Part shown: positions 11,536-19,782 of the stretch, piece after piece | How positions within the stretch are numbered: position 1 is the stretch's first letter | Layout of the letters: each line of letters starts with the position of its first letter | Origin: JAFAXA01 sp963777325 | GTDB taxonomy: Bacteria > Pseudomonadota > Alphaproteobacteria > Acetobacterales > Acetobacteraceae | Direction of reading: 5' to 3' | Length of the DNA: 64,000 nt | Assembly: GCA_963777325.1 (NCBI GenBank) | Contig: CAVZQE010000020.1 | Coordinates: forward strand, 62,001-126,000 | Notes under the pieces: generated by a model | The model's database searches: none | The model's input: the letters and a program-made list of their open reading frames with translations, nothing else | What the model was told of the DNA's origin: nothing | Program-made: the position numbers and the translations under genes

Positions 11536-11631
11536 GTGCTACTGCCTATTTGCCGCGCCACCTCGGTTCGCGGCCCGAAGCGATTGACCCATGGTAGCCT
11601 GCGGAGTCCCTCGGACCAGTCGCAGCGACGG

Positions 11632-12396
11632 TTAGTCCCGGACCGCGGCGATCAGGAACTCGCGATTGCCCTCGGGGCCGGTGATCGGGCTCGGCTCGAT
11701 TCCGAGCACGCTCCAGCCGCCGAGCGACGACCACCACGCGCGCACTCGTTCGCAGACGCGCCGGTGAACCGCCGCTTCGCGCACCACGCCTCCCTTGCCG
11801 ACGAAGGACGGTCCCGCCTCGAATTGCGGCTTGATGAGCGCGACGGCCCAGGCGCCCGGCGCGCACAGCGCAAGCGGGGCGGGCAGGATCGTGGCAAGGC
11901 CGATGAAGCTCGCATCACACACGAGAGCCCGGACCGGACAGGCGACGGTTGCCGCCGTCAGATAGCGTGCGTTCACCCGCTCATGCACGGTGACGCGCGG
12001 ATCGGTCCGCAGCGTCCACGCGAGTTGGCCGTGGCCGACATCGACCGCATGCACATGGGCGGCGCCGTGCGCGAGCAGGACATCCGTGAAGCCGCCGGTC
12101 GAGGCGCCGATGTCGAGGCAGACGCGCCCGGCGGGCTCGAGCGCGAAATGGCGCAGCGCGTGATCGAGCTTGAGGCCGCCGCGCGACACCCAGGGATGAT
12201 CCTGGCCGCGCAGTTCGAGCGGATCGTCGGGCGCGAGCATGTCCCCAGGCTTGCCGATCCGCCGCTCGCCGGAGAAGACCTTACCCGCGAGAAGGAGCGC
12301 CTGGGCGCGGGCGCGGCTCCCACACAGGCCGCGATCGACGAGAAGCTGGTCGGCCCGGAGCTTCGGCCGCTTTCGGCTGAGGTGATCCGCTGCTAT
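11632..12396 (-). CDS. tlyA: TlyA-family rRNA methyltransferase, start codon degenerate (ATA?)
   Basis: TlyA proteins join an N-terminal S4 RNA-binding domain to a Rossmann methyltransferase that 2'-O-methylates rRNA. Here the S4 part (RADQLLVDRGL, SRARAQALLLAGKVFSG) and the methyltransferase part (WVSRGGLKLDHAL, LDIGASTGGFTDVLL, ALIKPQFEAG, SPITGPEGNREFL) lie in one open frame. The first ATG (12240) is inside the S4 domain, and no ATG, GTG or TTG lies in frame before a TAG farther upstream. An ATA at 12396-12394 has GGGAG six bases before it and yields a start matching family length (254 residues). Either a rare AUA start is used, or the ATG was lost by mutation or sequence error. Confidence 0.75.
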   Translation of the reverse strand: MAADHLSRKRPKLRADQLLVDRGLCGSRARAQALLLAGKVFSGERRIGKPGDMLAPDDPLELRGQDHPWVSRGGLKLDHALRHFALEPAGRVCLDIGASTGGFTDVLLAHGAAHVHAVDVGHGQLAWTLRTDPRVTVHERVNARYLTAATVACPVRALVCDASFIGLATILPAPLALCAPGAWAVALIKPQFEAGPSFVGKGGVVREAAVHRRVCERVRAWWSSLGGWSVLGIEPSPITGPEGNREFLIAAVRD

Positions 12397-12496
12397 CGGC
12401 GGCTCCCGCTGCGTGACCCCCGTGTGGCCACCGGCGGATGGCCGGGGCTCAGGCCAGGGCGATGAGAACGCTCCGACCTATACCGGCGCCCTTCCT

Positions 12497-12853
12497 CTAC
12501 CACCAGAGGCTCGACCGTTGCCCCCGGTGTGCACGGGCCCGCGCGGCGGTGCGCCAACCCAGGGACGCCAGGAACGCCGACCCGGAGAGATTGGCGGAAC
12601 TGACCAGGAAGGTGCTGCGGTATCCGCTCATGTCATAAAGAAAGCCGCCAATCGTCGTGCCGAGGGCGATGGCCAGCTGGATGACGGCGGCCATGAGCCC
12701 GCCGCCGGCTTCAATGTCCCGGGGAAGCACCTTGCTCAGCCACGTCCACCAGCCGACAGACGCGGCTGTGCCGATCAGGCCCCATCCGGCGAGCAGGATC
12801 GCGACCGCGACGGGCGAGCCGCCGACCGCGGTGAGGGCGACGGCGATGGCCCC
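12497..12853 (-). pseudogene. C-terminal stub of an MFS transporter
   Basis: The frame encodes the last roughly 115 residues of a major facilitator superfamily exporter of the DHA1 type, with LLAGWGLIGTAASVGWWTWL, GGGLMAAVIQLAIALG and GGFLYDMSGYRSTF. The first eight or so membrane helices are missing. Similarity stops at about 12853, exactly where an IS-like terminus begins. It ends in TAG at 12497. It is a truncated remnant. Confidence 0.8.
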
Positions 12854-13045
12854 TGAACTGCTCCCCGTTTTGACCGGACACCGGCAATAGCCGGAAAGGA
12901 CCAAGGCGTAAGCCTGGTGTTATGCCCTATGTCCGAGACGTTTTCCCGGGTCGAGATCATCACCGGCGTCGCTCCAGGCGGCTCATGACAGAAGGCGGCC
13001 ACGAAGCGGTCCGCGCCGATGACGAGGCTCGCGACACGCATCTAC
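12854..13045 (+). mobile_element. Degenerate insertion-sequence left end with 5' part of transposase orfA
   Basis: From 12854 the sequence begins TGAACTGCTCCCCGTTTTG, a terminus style seen in IS elements. About 75 bp on, an ATG opens a frame beginning MSETFSRVEIITGVAP, resembling the N terminus of IS66/IS3-type helix-turn-helix orfA proteins, then stops at TGA after about 19 codons. No right end or remaining transposase is present. It abuts the truncated MFS gene, so an insertion followed by deletion is the simplest history. Family assignment is tentative. Confidence 0.45.
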
Positions 13046-13095
13046 CGGCGCGCCCGTCTACCCCTAAATTTCGGCGGTCGGGCGCGACCGGCGCT

Positions 13096-14133
13096 TCAGG
13101 GGCGCACCATGACCTTCAGCGCCCGACGCTCGTTCATGGCGCGATACCCGTCCGGCACCCCGTCCAGCGCGACGGCCCGGTCGAACACACGACCCGGCTC
13201 GATCCGGCCCTCCAGGACGTCGGGCAGAAGCTCGTCGACGTAGGCGCGGACCGGCGCGGGACCACCCGCAACGGAGACGTTGCCGTAAAAGGTCTGCTGG
13301 CCGGCCGGAACGGCTTCGTAATGCGGAACACCGACCCGTCCGACCGCGCCGCCGGGACGCGCAATGCCGACCGCCGTGTCGATGGCGCCTGCCGAGCCGA
13401 CGCATTCGAGGACGGAGTGGACCCCGAACCCGCCGGTGAGGTCCCGCACACGTTCGATGGCCTCCGCGCCCCGCTCGCTGACCACGTCGGTCGCGCCGAA
13501 CGCCTTCGCCAGCGCGATCCGGTCCGGGTGACGGCCGAGGATGACGATCTGCTCGGCGCCGAGCCGCCGGGCGGCGATGACACCGCAGAGGCCGACGGCG
13601 CCGTCGCCAATCACGGCCACCTTCTTGCCAGGACCGACCTTCGCGGTTACGGCCGCATGGTGGCCGGTGCCCATCACGTCCGAGAGCGTGAGCAGCGACG
13701 GCATGAGGGCGTCGTCGGGCCCTACCCTGATCGGGTACAGCGTCCCGTCGGCGTGGGGAATACGGAGCGCCTCGGCTTGCGCGCCGCCGATCCCTCCCCC
13801 GTTGCCGAAAAAGCCGCCATGGATGCATGACGTGGGCAGCCCCTCGTCGCAGAACATGCAGGTGCCATCCGAGAAAGCGAACGGCATGATGACGAGGTCG
13901 CCGGCCTTGACACGCTGCACGTCGGCGCCGACTGCCTCGACGAGACCGATCGCTTCGTGGCCCATCTGCCGCGCGCCCGCGTCTGGCGTCAGGTCGTTGT
14001 AGGGCCAGAGATCGCTCCCGCAGATGCAGGCGCGGGTGATGCGGATGACAGCATCGGTTGGATGAACAAGGGTCGCGTCGGGCACGGTCTCGATCCGGAC
14101 GTCGCCCGCGCGGTGCATGACGGTCGCTCGCAT
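13096..14133 (-). CDS. Zinc-dependent alcohol dehydrogenase (MDR family)
   Basis: This 345-residue medium-chain dehydrogenase/reductase has catalytic zinc ligands in CICGSDLWPY (Cys) and GHEAIGLVEAVG (His-Glu). The structural lobe is cysteine-poor (CMFCDEGLPTSC), and the NAD(P)-binding motif is VIGDGAVGLCG. It oxidises or reduces an alcohol/aldehyde of unknown identity. I start it at ATG 14133, preceded by GGAG at eight bases. It is divergent from a LysR regulator gene, a classic regulator-enzyme arrangement, but that regulator is now frameshifted. The dehydrogenase frame is intact, in contrast with its neighbours. Confidence 0.88.
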   Translation of the reverse strand: MRATVMHRAGDVRIETVPDATLVHPTDAVIRITRACICGSDLWPYNDLTPDAGARQMGHEAIGLVEAVGADVQRVKAGDLVIMPFAFSDGTCMFCDEGLPTSCIHGGFFGNGGGIGGAQAEALRIPHADGTLYPIRVGPDDALMPSLLTLSDVMGTGHHAAVTAKVGPGKKVAVIGDGAVGLCGVIAARRLGAEQIVILGRHPDRIALAKAFGATDVVSERGAEAIERVRDLTGGFGVHSVLECVGSAGAIDTAVGIARPGGAVGRVGVPHYEAVPAGQQTFYGNVSVAGGPAPVRAYVDELLPDVLEGRIEPGRVFDRAVALDGVPDGYRAMNERRALKVMVRP

Positions 14134-14308
14134 GGCCTGTCTCCAGTAACATGGAACCGGAAGGCGAGCCCCCAAGCCCCGGCATCTCTCGTCTGCTGGT
14201 CCCCGTTCGGTCCCACCAGTGAAGGCGACCGGAGTTCAGCGGCGTCGTTCACGGAGAGATAGGCCGTTCTTGAACCCGCGATTAGCCCGCTGCAATCGGA
14301 AAAAGCGC

Positions 14309-15211
14309 ATGTTGGGAGCTTATAAATCGCGCGGTCAGGACGTGGCCGATCTGCTGGTGTTCCAGGCGGTAGCCCAGACGCGCAGCTTCACGCGCAGCGG
14401 CGCAGCTCGGCACGTCTCGAGCGGCGCTGAGCCAGACGGTCCGCAAGTTGGACGCCAGGCTGGGCATCCGGCTGCCGTCGCGAACGACCCGCGGCGTGGC
14501 TCCGACCGCAGCCGGGGAGCGGCTGCTACGGCGCCTGATGCCCGCCGTGGCCGAGATCGAGGCCGAACTCGCGGCCATCACGGAATTGCGGGACAAACTG
14601 CGGGGACGGTGCGGATCAACTCCAGTCTTCACCCCACCGATACGATCCTTTGGCCTGCCCTGGAGAAGCTCCTGTTCCACTACCCGGAGATCAACGTCGA
14701 AATCGCGAACGATCACGGTCTGGTCGACATCGTGGCCCAGGGCTACGATTCCGGCGTCCGGCTGGGCGAGCAGGTCGCCCACGACATGATCGCGGTCCGC
14801 ATCGGGCCTGACCTCCGCGTGGCGGTGTGGGAGCGCCCGGCTATTGCGCGCACGGTCGGCCCGGCACGCGCCGCAGGATCTGACGGGCCACGACTGCATC
14901 GATCTGAGGTTCCGACGCTCGGCGGCCTCCACGTGTGCGAGTTGGAGAAGGACGGCCGCGAGTTGCGGGCGCGGGTGCAGGACCGGCTCACCTTCAAAGA
15001 GGCGCCGGTGATCCTCGCGGCCGCGGCGGGCTTCAGCCTGGCCTGCCTGCCGGAGGATCACGTCAGGCCGATGATGAACGACGGGCGGCTGGAGCGGGTG
15101 CTGGCCGATTGGTGCCCGCCATTTCCCGAATACCGCCTCTATTTCCCGAGCAGGCGCCAAGCCTTCCCAGCCTTCGCCCTCGTGGTGGACGCGCTGCGAC
15201 AGACGGCGTGA
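14309..15211 (+). pseudogene. LysR-family transcriptional regulator with multiple frameshifts
   Basis: All parts of a LysR regulator are present but in different frames. The N terminus (LLVFQAVAQTRSFTR) is in one frame. The rest of the helix-turn-helix (LSQTVRKLDARLGIRL and PTAAGERLL) is in another from about 14397 to 14604. The effector domain returns to the first frame (VRINSSLHPTDTILWPALEKL). A further disturbed patch lies at about 14830-14925, after which the C-terminal half is normal. The shifts compensate so that the outer frame stays open, but the DNA-binding domain would be destroyed. It probably once controlled the divergent alcohol dehydrogenase. Confidence 0.8.
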
Positions 15212-15254
15212 GGCTATTCCCGCAACGGATCAAAGGCGCAGGCACGCGAGAGGA

Positions 15255-17198
15255 TCAGCCGCCAACGGCGCCCAGCATCGGCTTCCGTTCCTCGATCCCG
15301 AGCGCGCCGAGCGCGGTCGCGACGATGTCCTTCGCCGACAGGCCGGCGGCGGCGATCTGCCTCACCTGGCTGTCGTGGTCGATGAAGCGGTCCGGCAGCA
15401 CCATCGGGCGCAGCTTGACGCCGCCGTCCAGCATCCCGCGCCAGGCCAGATGCTGCATCACCGCCGAGCCGAACCCGCCGGCCGATCCCTCCTCGACGGT
15501 GATCAGCACCTCGTGGTTGCGCGCCAGTTGCTCGACCAGGGCCGTGTCCAGGGGCTTGGCGAACCGCGCATCCGCGACCGTCGCCGGCAAACCCCGCGCG
15601 GCCAGCTCGTCCGCCGCCCGGCAAGCGTCCGCGAGCCGGGTGCCGAGCGACAGGATCGCGACCGAGCCGCCTTCCCGCAGCACCCGCCCCCGCCCGAGCG
15701 CCAGCACCTCGCCGCGTGTGGGCAGCGCGACCCCGGTGCCCTCGCCGCGCGGGTAGCGCAGCGCGCTCGGCCGGTCGTCGATCGCCGCCGCCGTCGCCAC
15801 CATGTGCACGAGCTCCGCCTCGTCCGACGGCGCCATCAGCACGATCCCCGGCAGGCAGCCGAGATAGGCGAGGTCGAAGCTCCCCGCATGCGTCGCCCCG
15901 TCCGCGCCGACCAGGCCCGCCCGGTCCATCGCGAACCGCACCGGCAGGCGCTGGATCGCGACGTCGTGCACCACCTGGTCGTAGGCGCGCTGCAGGAAGG
16001 TCGAGTAGATGGCGCAGAACGGCCGCAGGCCCTCCGTCGCCATCCCCGCCGCGAACGTCACCGCGTGCTGCTCGGCGATGCCGACGTCGAACGTCCGGTC
16101 GGGAAACCGCTTCGCGAACCGGTCCAGTCCCGTGCCGGACGGCATCGCCGCCGTGATCGCGACCACCCTCGGGTCGGCTTCGGCCTCGGCGATCAGCGCG
16201 TCCGCGAACACGCGGGTGTAGGAGGGCGGACCGGGCGGCGCCTTGGCCTGCTCGCCGGTGACGACGTTGAACTTCGAGACGCCGTGATACTTGTCGGCCG
16301 ACTGCTCGGCCGGCGCGTAGCCCTTGCCCTTCTGGGTGATGACATGCACCAGGATCGGCCCCGCCCCCTCCGCGTCGCGGGCGTTGCGCAGCACCGGCAG
16401 CAGGTGGTCGAGATTGTGGCCGTCGATCGGCCCGACATAGTAGAAGCCCAGCTCCTCGAACAAGGTGCCGCCGGTCAGGATGCCGCGGGCGTATTCCTCC
16501 GCCCGCCGCGCCGTCCGCTCGACGCCCCTCGGGAAGTGCTTGGCCATCCGGGCCGCGAGATCGCGCAGGCTGAGGAAGCTCCGCGACGACATCAGCCGCG
16601 ACAGATAGGCCGACATCGCGCCCACCGGCGGCGCGATCGACATGTCGTTGTCGTTCAGGATCACGACCAGCCGCGAGTGCAGCGCGCCCGCGTTGTTCAT
16701 CGCCTCGTACGCCATGCCGGCGCTCATCGCCCCGTCGCCGATCACCGCGATCACGTTCCGGTCATCCGCCGCGCCGGCATCGCTCTTGAGGTCGCGCGCC
16801 ACCGCCATGCCAAGCCCGGCCGAGATCGAGGTCGAGGAGTGCGCCGCCCCGAACGGGTCGTACTCGCTCTCGGCGCGGCGGGTGAAGCCGGACAGCCCGC
16901 CGCCCTGGCGCAAGGTGCGGATGCGGTCGCGGCGGCCGGTCAGGATCTTGTGCGGGTAGGCCTGATGCCCGACGTCCCACAGCAGCCGGTCGGCCGGCGT
17001 GTCGAACACGGCGTGGATCGCGACCGTCAGCTCGACCACCCCGAGCGCCGAGCCGAGATGCCCGCCCGTGACCGACACCGCGTCGATCACCTCCGCCCGC
17101 AACTCGTCCGCGACCTGCCGCAACTGCTCGGCCGAGAGATTGCGCAAATCGGCCGGAACGCGCACGCGATCCAGAAGAGGGGTGCTCACAGGGCTCAT
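15255..17198 (-). CDS. dxs: 1-deoxy-D-xylulose-5-phosphate synthase
   Basis: This 647-residue thiamine-diphosphate enzyme condenses pyruvate and glyceraldehyde 3-phosphate, the first step of the MEP isoprenoid pathway. It shows the N-terminal GHLGSALGVVELTVAIH, the diphosphate/metal motif GDGAMSAGMAYEAMNN, the pyrimidine-domain DRAGLVGADGATHAG and the C-terminal VTVEEGSAGGFGS segment, all in family order. ATG 17198 is preceded by AGAAGA; the upstream extension to 17288 overlaps ispA and is rejected. It follows ispA and xseB on the same strand, the conserved xseB-ispA-dxs order of alphaproteobacteria, giving one isoprenoid operon. Confidence 0.95.
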   Translation of the reverse strand: MSPVSTPLLDRVRVPADLRNLSAEQLRQVADELRAEVIDAVSVTGGHLGSALGVVELTVAIHAVFDTPADRLLWDVGHQAYPHKILTGRRDRIRTLRQGGGLSGFTRRAESEYDPFGAAHSSTSISAGLGMAVARDLKSDAGAADDRNVIAVIGDGAMSAGMAYEAMNNAGALHSRLVVILNDNDMSIAPPVGAMSAYLSRLMSSRSFLSLRDLAARMAKHFPRGVERTARRAEEYARGILTGGTLFEELGFYYVGPIDGHNLDHLLPVLRNARDAEGAGPILVHVITQKGKGYAPAEQSADKYHGVSKFNVVTGEQAKAPPGPPSYTRVFADALIAEAEADPRVVAITAAMPSGTGLDRFAKRFPDRTFDVGIAEQHAVTFAAGMATEGLRPFCAIYSTFLQRAYDQVVHDVAIQRLPVRFAMDRAGLVGADGATHAGSFDLAYLGCLPGIVLMAPSDEAELVHMVATAAAIDDRPSALRYPRGEGTGVALPTRGEVLALGRGRVLREGGSVAILSLGTRLADACRAADELAARGLPATVADARFAKPLDTALVEQLARNHEVLITVEEGSAGGFGSAVMQHLAWRGMLDGGVKLRPMVLPDRFIDHDSQVRQIAAAGLSAKDIVATALGALGIEERKPMLGAVGG

Positions 17199-17241
17199 CC
17201 GGGTCTTCTTCTGGTACTGCGGTTCGAAGAGGCGCGGCGAA

Positions 17242-18153
17242 TCAGGATCGGCGCGCGACGGTATAGGATGCGAGCGCTTGCAAGACACGCGCGCGCGAGC
17301 CGAACCCGTCGAGATGGGCGGAGGCCTGGTCGGCCAGCATCGCCGCCTGGGCGCGGGCGCGTGCCGGGCCGAGGATCGCGACCATGGTCGCCTTGCCCGA
17401 GGCGGCGTCCTTGCCGGCGGTCTTGCCCGTCTCCTCGGTCGTGCCTTCCGTGTCCAGGAGGTCGTCCGCGATCTGGAACGCGGCTCCGAGATCGCGCCCG
17501 TAGGCGGCGAGCTGATGCCTTTGCGCGAGCGGCGCCCGTCCCAGGATGGCGCCCGCCTCGGCGCTGTACTGGATCAGCCGTCCGGTCTTGAGCGCCTGCA
17601 GCCGCGTGACCTCGGCCGCCGTCAGCTTGCCGCCTTCCGCCAGCATGTCGATCATCTGCCCGCCGGCCATGCCGCGCGCGCCGGACGCGGAGCCGAGCGC
17701 CGAAACGAGCTCGCACCGCGCCTGCGGGTCGGAATGCGTGCCGGGCTCGGCCAGAACCTCGAAGGCGCGGCATTGCAGGGCGTCGCCCGCGAGAATCGCG
17801 GTCGCCTCGTCGAAGGCGCGATGGCAGGACGGCTTGCCGCGCCGGAGGTCGTCGTCATCCATCGCGGGCAGGTCGTCATGCACGAGCGAATAGGCGTGCA
17901 GCATCTCGACGGAGGCGCCGACGCGGGCGGCGCACGTCTCCGAGACCGCGAACAGCGCCGCCGTCTGCATCACCAGGAAGGCCCGCATGCGCTTGCCGCC
18001 GCCGAGCGCCGCGTAGCGCATCGCTTCCGCGAGCCGCGCCTCCGCCCCCTCCGGCGCGGGCAGCAGGGCGTCCAGCGCCTCCTCGACCACGGACGCGACG
18101 CGCCGCATTTCCGCCGCCAGATCGACCGCGGGCAAAACGCTCAAATCCGTCAC
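17242..18153 (-). CDS. ispA: Farnesyl diphosphate synthase (short-chain polyprenyl synthase)
   Basis: This 303-residue trans-prenyltransferase condenses isopentenyl diphosphate with allylic diphosphates to give geranyl and farnesyl diphosphate. The first aspartate-rich motif is DDLPAMDDDDLRRG and the second is DDLLDTEG, with the GGGKRMR substrate-binding segment and GRLIQYSAEAGA between or before them. It begins with GTG at 18153, three bases after the xseB stop, so it is translationally coupled in the xseB-ispA-dxs operon. Confidence 0.94.
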   Translation of the reverse strand: MTDLSVLPAVDLAAEMRRVASVVEEALDALLPAPEGAEARLAEAMRYAALGGGKRMRAFLVMQTAALFAVSETCAARVGASVEMLHAYSLVHDDLPAMDDDDLRRGKPSCHRAFDEATAILAGDALQCRAFEVLAEPGTHSDPQARCELVSALGSASGARGMAGGQMIDMLAEGGKLTAAEVTRLQALKTGRLIQYSAEAGAILGRAPLAQRHQLAAYGRDLGAAFQIADDLLDTEGTTEETGKTAGKDAASGKATMVAILGPARARAQAAMLADQASAHLDGFGSRARVLQALASYTVARRS

Positions 18154-18156
18154 CGC

Positions 18157-18429
18157 CTACTCCACCGGCCGCGTGCCGAAGCTGCCGTCTGTGCGCTCGA
18201 CGATGGCGGCGACCCGCGCCTCGGCCTGCGCCAGCTTAGATTCGCAATGCCGCCGCAGCAGCGTGCCCCGCTCGTAGCAGGAGATCGCGTCCTCGAGCTT
18301 CATCTGCCCGCCTTCCAGGCCGCGCACGATCCGCTCGAGCTCGGCGAGCGCCTCCTCGAAGGACAGACTGCCGACATCGGCGGCCGTGTCGCCGGCCTTG
18401 ACCGGGGCTTGCCGTCGCACGTCCGACAT
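18157..18429 (-). CDS. xseB: Exodeoxyribonuclease VII small subunit
   Basis: This 90-residue protein carries the XseB core (LSFEEALAELERIVRGLEGG, then EDAISCYERGTLLRRHCESKL), a two-helix protein that binds the XseA catalytic subunit for single-strand DNA degradation. The length and its place upstream of ispA are typical. It starts at ATG 18429 and ends with TAG just before ispA. Confidence 0.93.
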   Translation of the reverse strand: MSDVRRQAPVKAGDTAADVGSLSFEEALAELERIVRGLEGGQMKLEDAISCYERGTLLRRHCESKLAQAEARVAAIVERTDGSFGTRPVE

Positions 18430-18515
18430 GCGGCCTCACTCCTCAATCCAGGGCTGAAACGCGGGTGGTAACGGGTCCGGCGCGGCTCGCCAAGCCCGAG
18501 GCGCTCACGGGCGCG

Positions 18516-19448
18516 TCAGGCCTGCATCAAAACCGCCACATGAGCGGCGGCCGAGGCCGCGAGCGCCCTTAGATCGTAGCCGCCCTCCAGCACCGAGACG
18601 AGCTTGCCGCCGGTCCGGGCGCGGGCGACCCGCATCAGCTCTTCCGTGATCCAGGCGAAATCCGCCGTCTCCAGCCGCAGCTGCGCCAGCGGGTCGGCCT
18701 TGTGCGCGTCGAACCCCGCCGAGACGATCAGCAGCTCCGGCGCGAAGCTGTCCAGCGCCGGAAGCAGCACGCGCGACCAGGCGTTGCGGAAGGCGAGGCC
18801 GCCCGAACCCGGCGGCAGCGGCGCGTTGACGACGTTCCCGGCAACCCCGGTCTCTTCGGCGGCGCCGGTGCCCGGATAGCACGGGTATTGATGGCTCGAT
18901 CCGTAGAAGAGATCGGGGTCCGATTCGAACAGGGATTGCGTGCCGTTGCCGTGGTGCACGTCGAAATCGACGACCGCGACCCGCCGCAGGCCCCACCGCG
19001 CCCGCGCGTGCGCCGCCGCGACCGCCGCGTTCGCGAACAGGCAGAACCCCATCGGCTGGCTGGCCTCGCAATGATGGCCGGGCGGCCGGGTCGCCACGAA
19101 GGCCGTGCGCGCCCAACCCTCCATGACGGCGTCGACCGCGGCGACCGCGCCCCCGGCCGCGTGCAGCGCCGCCTCCGCGCTGCCGGCCGACAGCGAGGTG
19201 TCCGCGTCCAGCGGGACGGTTTCGCCCGGACCCGGCCGGATCGCGAGCAGGCCCTCGACATAGGATCGCGGGTGAACGCGGGCGAGCTGCTCGACGGTCG
19301 CGCGCGGGGCCCGTTCGCGCAGTAGGCTGGAGAACGCCTCGCCTTCGAGGGCGCGCAGCACGACCCGGAGCCGGTCCGGGCATTCGGGGTGACCCGCGCC
19401 GTTCTCGTGGCCGAGGCACGCCGGATGGGTGATGAGCGCCGTGGTCAT
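18516..19448 (-). CDS. Histone-deacetylase-family (class II-like) deacetylase
   Basis: This 310-residue arginase/deacetylase-fold enzyme is related to acetoin-utilisation and acetylpolyamine deacetylases. Zinc and catalytic motifs are visible: RPPGHHCEASQPMGFC with the His-His pair, VVDFDVHHGNGTQ with the metal-binding Asp and His, and ILIVSAGFDAHKADPL-type sequence (LLIVSAGFDAHKADPL) with the second Asp. It removes acetyl groups from amines or lysines; the substrate is unknown. ATG 19448 lies two bases after the stop of the tusA-like gene, with GGAGGG upstream, so the two are cotranscribed and coupled. Confidence 0.9.
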   Translation of the reverse strand: MTTALITHPACLGHENGAGHPECPDRLRVVLRALEGEAFSSLLRERAPRATVEQLARVHPRSYVEGLLAIRPGPGETVPLDADTSLSAGSAEAALHAAGGAVAAVDAVMEGWARTAFVATRPPGHHCEASQPMGFCLFANAAVAAAHARARWGLRRVAVVDFDVHHGNGTQSLFESDPDLFYGSSHQYPCYPGTGAAEETGVAGNVVNAPLPPGSGGLAFRNAWSRVLLPALDSFAPELLIVSAGFDAHKADPLAQLRLETADFAWITEELMRVARARTGGKLVSVLEGGYDLRALAASAAAHVAVLMQA

Positions 19449-19450
19449 CG

Positions 19451-19702
19451 TCAGCCCTCCTTCTCGGCTGGAGCGTCGGGGCGGCGACGGATGACAAAGC
19501 TGAACACGCCGCCCTCCTCGCTCCAGGCGAGCAGCGCGTGCCCCGTCTCGCGGCAGAACGACTGGAAGTCGGCGACCGCCGCCCGGTCGGTGGCCAGCAC
19601 ACGCAGGCGGTCGCCAGGCTTGAGCCCGCGCAGCGAGCGGTTGGCGCGCAGCACCGGCAACGGGCAACTCATGCCCTTTACGTCGAGCAGCGTCTCGCTC
19701 AT
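19451..19702 (-). CDS. TusA-family sulfurtransferase-like protein
   Basis: This 83-residue SirA/TusA-fold protein has the conserved active Cys in DVKGMSCPLPVLRA near residue 13, followed by GDRLRVLATD and a C-terminal beta strand (VFSFVIRRR). Family members relay persulfide sulfur to tRNA or molybdenum-cofactor systems. ATG 19702 follows GGAGGG. It is coupled to the downstream deacetylase gene and divergent from dinB. Confidence 0.88.
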   Translation of the reverse strand: MSETLLDVKGMSCPLPVLRANRSLRGLKPGDRLRVLATDRAAVADFQSFCRETGHALLAWSEEGGVFSFVIRRRPDAPAEKEG

Positions 19703-19782
19703 CCCGGCCCTCCCCGCTCGGTTGCGATCCTGCTGCCTTGCACGTCCCTTGAGCAAGCCCCGCCGCCTTGTCAGAGTGGCCC

